Positions 5,995-8,678 of a DNA stretch of 8,678 nt are shown piece after piece. Under the pieces are notes generated by a model that saw nothing but the letters and a program-made list of their open reading frames with translations, did no database searches and was not told the origin of the DNA. How positions within the stretch are numbered: position 1 is the first letter of the stretch; every line of letters starts with the position of its first letter. Source of the DNA: Gammaproteobacteria bacterium (GTDB taxonomy: Bacteria; Pseudomonadota; Gammaproteobacteria; Steroidobacterales; Steroidobacteraceae); NCBI GenBank assembly GCA_003165495.1, contig PMMB01000243.1:1897-10574 (forward strand), given 5' to 3'. The translations under genes were made by a program, and so were the position numbers.

Positions 5995-6002
5995 ATGCAT
6001 AC
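5990..6002. promoter_or_regulatory. Candidate PhaR operator at the phaE start codon
   Basis: TTGCAATGCATAC matches the phasin-promoter site in 12 of 13 bases and contains the same palindrome TGCAATGCA (5991-5999, TGC-N3-GCA). It straddles the phaE ATG at 5995. This position is downstream of any likely promoter, so repression would work as a roadblock, or the match is partly coincidental because the start codon supplies ATG. Confidence 0.38.
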
Positions 6003-6804
6003 GGAGCACAGGCTCTTGCAATCTGACCCCTGGCAGCAGTGGCAAGCCTTCGCCGCGCAATTTGCCAAAGGGGCATCGGCGCCTCACGAGGCTCGTGGGC
6101 CCGCTGCCGCGTCCTCGTTTGCACCGTTTACCGACGTCGCCGAGCGCTTTGCCACCGCAGCGCGTACCTATTTCGATGCTGCCAATGCCGATGCGTCGGC
6201 ACCCGCGCCGGCGGACGCCGCGCGCATTTTTACCGACTCTCTGCGCGAGATGTTCGCCGACTTTCAGCCGTGGAATTTGGGGGTTGGCGCCGGTACCGGA
6301 CCTGGCAGCGTGCCGCCGGGATTCACACCGAACTCCCCTGCGCTCGGCGCGACCCGTGAGCATCAGCAGCGCTGGGAGCGTATTGCGGACGCATCGCGGC
6401 GCATCGAGGAGGCGCAGCGTCGGCTGCAACGCATCGGATCCGACGCGCTGCGCGAAGCTGCCGCAACCTTTGCCTCTCGGCTCGGAGCGTCGCGTCCTCC
6501 CGTGGAGAACCCGGAGGCGCTGCATAAACTCTACGGCTCTTGGATCGACTGTGCGGAAGATGCCTATGGTCGCGCAGCTCACAGTGAACCTTTCTGCGGC
6601 GCGCTTGCGGAGTGCGTGAACGCGAGCAGTGAATGGCGCCGAGAATTGCAGGCGAGCATCGAGCACTCGGCCAAGCTCCTCGACCTCCCCACGCGCAGCG
6701 AAGTCAATACGCTGACGCAGCGCGTGAAATCCCTAGAGGAGGATGTGCGTGCCTTGCGAAGGGTTCGCAAGACCCGGCCCGCGCGCCGCAAGGCGAAACC
6801 ATGA
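5995..6804 (+). CDS. phaE: Class III PHA synthase subunit PhaE
   Basis: Non-catalytic partner of class III PhaC, needed for its activity and for granule association. From ATG at 5995 the protein has 269 residues; a TTG at 5980 would add five. An N-terminal DPWQQWQAFAAQF (11-23) is followed by low-complexity Ala/Pro stretches. The family hallmark comes near the end: LYGSWIDCAEDAYGRAAHSEPFCGALAECVNA (179-210), then LDLPTRSEVNTLTQRVKSLEEDVRALRR (229-256), the conserved LP(T)R(S) turn and C-terminal coiled coil. The tail is strongly basic (RKTRPARRKAKP). It is shorter than the ~357-residue Allochromatium PhaE but within the family's wide range. No good ribosome site precedes the start. Its stop overlaps the phaC ATG as ATGA, indicating coupled translation and balanced subunit output. 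Divergent from phaR. Confidence 0.93.
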   Translation: MHTEHRLLQSDPWQQWQAFAAQFAKGASAPHEARGPAAASSFAPFTDVAERFATAARTYFDAANADASAPAPADAARIFTDSLREMFADFQPWNLGVGAGTGPGSVPPGFTPNSPALGATREHQQRWERIADASRRIEEAQRRLQRIGSDALREAAATFASRLGASRPPVENPEALHKLYGSWIDCAEDAYGRAAHSEPFCGALAECVNASSEWRRELQASIEHSAKLLDLPTRSEVNTLTQRVKSLEEDVRALRRVRKTRPARRKAKP

Positions 6805-7811
6805 GAGCCACAAACCTCTACGCGGCGCTCGCGGCGGCGAAACATTGCGCGGCCGGTTGCTCCCTGAAACATGCCGTGTGGCAATCAGGTAAGGTCAAAC
6901 TCTATCGTTACCAGCCGATCGCGCGGCCGGCGGCGGCGGCGCCGTTGCTGATTGTGTACGCGCTCGTCAACCGACCGTACATGATGGATCTGCAGGAGGA
7001 TCGTTCTTTGATTCGGGGCCTTTTGGCCGAAGGCCTGGACGTTTATCTCATCGACTGGGGTTATCCCGATGGAGCCGACCGGTTCACGACGCTGGCCGAC
7101 TACATCAACGATCATGTCGCCGGCTGCGTGGAGCATATATTGAAGGCGCATCGCCTGGATGCTCTCAATGTGCTCGGGGTTTGTCAGGGCGGCGTATTGA
7201 GTTTGTGCTTCTCTGCGTTGTATTCGCAGCGCGTCAAAAACCTCATCACCATGGTTACGCCCGTTGACTTCCACACCCCCGCCGACCTGCTGTCGAAGTG
7301 GGTCCGGAAGATTGATGTTGCCGCCTGGGTAGGCGATGGCAATGTTTCAGGCGACACCCTGAATCAATTGTTTTTGTCGCTGATGCCATTTCGGCTGACG
7401 CAACAGAAGTACGTTGATCTGATGGCAGGAAGCCCGGATCGGGCGCGCGTAGAGAATTTCATGCGTGTCGAGCAATGGATCTTCGACAGCCCGGACCAGG
7501 CGGGCGCAGCTTTCCGAGAATTCGTGACGTGGTTTTATCAGGAGAACCGCCTGATGCACAACCGGCTCGAGATCTCAGGTTGCAAGGTAGATCTGCGCAC
7601 TCTACGCATACCGATATTAAACCTGATCGGGAAGCGCGATCATTTGGTGCCGCCCGACGCGTCCCTCGCGCTACAAAAACTGGTAGGAAGCAAAGACTAT
7701 ACCGCGCTCGAGCTCGATTTGGGACACATTGGGATGTACATCAGCGCACGAGCGCAACACGAAGTACCGGCCGCGATTGCCAAATGGCTCGCGGAGCGCC
7801 GACGTAAATGA
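6801..7811 (+). CDS. phaC: Class III PHA synthase catalytic subunit PhaC
   Basis: Catalytic subunit of the two-part PhaE/PhaC synthase, which polymerises short-chain 3-hydroxyacyl-CoA. The protein has 336 residues, slightly below the ~355 usual for class III and far below class I. It is an alpha/beta hydrolase throughout, without the long class I N-terminal domain. LLIVYALVNRPYMMDL (49-64) and YLIDWGYPD (82-90) are conserved class III blocks. The box LGVCQGG holds nucleophile Cys128; Asp280 in IGKRDHLVPP and His309 in LDLGHIGMY complete the triad. The frame is open further upstream through phaE, but the ATG at 6801, sharing ATGA with the phaE stop, is the natural start. It ends 25 bp from the convergent dodecin stop, with no convincing terminator in the gap. 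It shares only the fold and triad with the class I enzyme at 1514-3274, so it is not a recent duplicate. Confidence 0.96.
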   Translation: MRATNLYAALAAAKHCAAGCSLKHAVWQSGKVKLYRYQPIARPAAAAPLLIVYALVNRPYMMDLQEDRSLIRGLLAEGLDVYLIDWGYPDGADRFTTLADYINDHVAGCVEHILKAHRLDALNVLGVCQGGVLSLCFSALYSQRVKNLITMVTPVDFHTPADLLSKWVRKIDVAAWVGDGNVSGDTLNQLFLSLMPFRLTQQKYVDLMAGSPDRARVENFMRVEQWIFDSPDQAGAAFREFVTWFYQENRLMHNRLEISGCKVDLRTLRIPILNLIGKRDHLVPPDASLALQKLVGSKDYTALELDLGHIGMYISARAQHEVPAAIAKWLAERRRK

Positions 7812-7836
7812 CCCGGCACAGACCCTGTCGTTTCGA

Positions 7837-8052
7837 TCAGTTTTTGCTCTCGAACTTAAATGAGACGCTGATGCGCGATCGATAGGCTTCGACTTTCCCA
7901 TTCTTGAGCTGCACATCGAGCTTTACAACTTCCGCAACCCTCAGGTCTCTTAAGGTCTTGCCTGCACGGTGGATCGCTGCAGCCGTTGCTTTCTCCCAAG
8001 ACTCGGAGCTGGTTCCGACGAGTTCGATCACTTTGTAAACGTTTTCGGCCAT
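7837..8052 (-). CDS. Dodecin-family protein
   Basis: Small protein of 71 residues with the dodecin fold: MAENVYKVIELVGTS, helix (SWEKATAAAIHRAGKTL), then two strands ending in RISVSFKFE. Dodecins form hollow dodecamers that in archaea and many bacteria bind flavins; some also bind CoA. The residue aligned with the flavin-stacking Trp36 of Halobacterium dodecin is Val39 (DLRVAEVV), and that aligned with Gln55 is Arg58 (EAYRSR), so classical flavin binding is doubtful. The start at 8052 is chosen because GGGGAG stands nine bases upstream; an ATG two codons earlier would be too close to it, and the frame further upstream runs through Arg-rich non-coding sequence. Convergent with class III phaC and downstream of the pirin gene, with its own 111-bp leader region. 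Confidence 0.92.
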   Translation of the reverse strand: MAENVYKVIELVGTSSESWEKATAAAIHRAGKTLRDLRVAEVVKLDVQLKNGKVEAYRSRISVSFKFESKN

Positions 8053-8163
8053 GATCATTTTCTCCCCGCTTTTTTGGACGTTAAGGCTCGAACGCCGCCG
8101 CCGCGCCGGCCTAGAGTATAACCCCTCGAGCATAACAACGCGGTCCGAAGGGAGCACTTGACG
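8053..8163 (-). promoter_or_regulatory. Dodecin upstream region
   Basis: The 111-bp gap between the pirin stop and the dodecin start holds, on the minus strand, TATACT (8120-8115) as a possible -10, with no recognisable -35 at 16-18 bases. A GC-rich leader (GCCGGCGCGGCGGCGGCG type, about 8094-8111) and the ribosome site GGGGAG follow. No terminator for the pirin gene is seen, so read-through into dodecin is possible. Confidence 0.3.
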
Positions 8164-8678
8164 TCAACCTACAGAGGCCCTGGGCACGGCCGGCATCCGC
8201 CCGAATTTCCCCCTCTGGAAATCATCCATCGCCGTTTCGATCTCCTGCCGCGAGTTCATCACGAATGGCCCGTAGCCCACGATGGGTTCGGGAATCGGCA
8301 CGCCGCTCAGCAGCAACAGCTTCGTGTCGGCGCCGGCATCGATGTGCACTTCATTGCCGGCACGATCCAGCACCAAGAGCTCGGCGTCGCCCAACCGCCG
8401 CGAGCCGTTGACGATAATCGAGCCGCGCAATACGGCGATCGCCGCGACATGACCCTCCGGCACGGACAGCGACGTCTTGTGTCCTGCCTGCACCCGCACG
8501 TCCCACACGTTGAGCGGACTGAACGTGGTGGCCGGACCGCCGTGACTGTCAAAGCTGCCGGCGATGACGCGAACGCTGCCGGCGCCTTCAGCGAGATCCA
8601 CTTGCGGAATATTCGCCTTGAGGATGGTTTGATATCGGGGCGCGGACATTTTGTATTCCGCCGGCAGGTTGACCCAGA
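8164..8678 (-). CDS. Pirin-family protein, 5' end cut by window edge
   Basis: C-terminal 170 residues of a pirin-like bicupin. The frame is open to the right edge and reads WVNLPAEYKMSAPRYQ, the conserved pirin block (WVNLP...KM..PRYQ), before the ATG at 8649, so that ATG is internal. The visible part covers the second cupin (VWDVRVQAGHKTSLSVPEGH, then GSIIVNG and LLLLSGVPIPEPIVGYGPFVMN) and ends normally in MDDFQRGKFGRMP. The metal-binding His/Glu residues of pirins lie in the first cupin and are outside the window. Bacterial pirins range from quercetin dioxygenase activity (E. coli YhhW) to regulatory partners of pyruvate metabolism; the role here cannot be told. No tie to PHA synthesis is visible other than position. 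Confidence 0.93.
   Translation of the reverse strand, partial: WVNLPAEYKMSAPRYQTILKANIPQVDLAEGAGSVRVIAGSFDSHGGPATTFSPLNVWDVRVQAGHKTSLSVPEGHVAAIAVLRGSIIVNGSRRLGDAELLVLDRAGNEVHIDAGADTKLLLLSGVPIPEPIVGYGPFVMNSRQEIETAMDDFQRGKFGRMPAVPRASVG

Noticed and set aside
5947..6666. 239-codon minus-strand open frame opposite phaE
   Set aside because: Arg/Gly-rich translation with no recognisable domain; phaE on the other strand has clear family motifs. It is a codon-bias shadow.
7812..7836. Possible bidirectional terminator between class III phaC and dodecin
   Set aside because: Only a 4-bp ACAG/CTGT stem is present, too weak to call.
8158..8167. Perfect 10-bp palindrome TTGACGTCAA
   Set aside because: It overlaps the pirin stop codon, has no partner site and no -10 at proper spacing; likely chance.
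8164..8649. Complete 161-residue protein starting at 8649
   Set aside because: The frame continues upstream with the conserved pirin block WVNLP, so the gene is truncated by the window edge and this ATG is internal.

Overview
This window is a polyhydroxyalkanoate (PHA, storage polyester) locus from a GC-rich bacterium. The gene set (PhaR, a Phasin_2-type phasin, a PhaB reductase, a class I synthase and a PhaE/PhaC pair) fits Proteobacteria. The phaE-then-phaC order and the mix of types make me lean weakly to Gammaproteobacteria over Betaproteobacteria; nothing here fixes the taxon.

Layout, left to right. (1) A minus-strand operon reads phasin (3814-3419), class I PHA synthase phaC (3274-1514), acetoacetyl-CoA reductase phaB (1359-610), then an aldo/keto reductase (595 to beyond base 1). 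It starts from a clear promoter (3855-3882) in an AT-rich divergent region. Two strong GC hairpins separate phasin from phaC. (2) A plus-strand gene (4079-4609) encodes a small stand-alone HELAH zinc-peptidase-like protein. Its 3' end overlaps the next convergent gene by 111 bp. (3) A minus-strand pair holds phaR (5815-5267) and a FabG-like short-chain reductase (5260-4499). (4) A plus-strand pair, phaE (5995-6804) and class III phaC (6801-7811), is joined by an ATGA overlap. (5) A minus-strand dodecin (8052-7837) and a pirin-family gene cut by the right edge (8678-8164) close the window.

How the genes fit together: PhaB, and possibly the second reductase, supply (R)-3-hydroxyacyl-CoA. Two synthases of different classes polymerise it. 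The phasin coats the granule. PhaR is expected to sense polymer and repress phasin and other genes. A TGC-N3-GCA palindrome matching the core of the PhaR operator known from other bacteria lies on the phasin -35 box and again at the phaE start, in near-identical 13-bp contexts. No beta-ketothiolase (phaA) or depolymerase gene lies in this window.

The least ordinary points are the two synthase classes side by side, the shared candidate PhaR operator, the hairpin pair between phasin and phaC, the zincin-like protein with its antisense overlap, and a dodecin lacking both classical flavin-binding residues. I did not find evidence for a wholly new system. There is no tRNA, rRNA, CRISPR array or insertion sequence that I can see, and no gene-free stretch over 300 bases.
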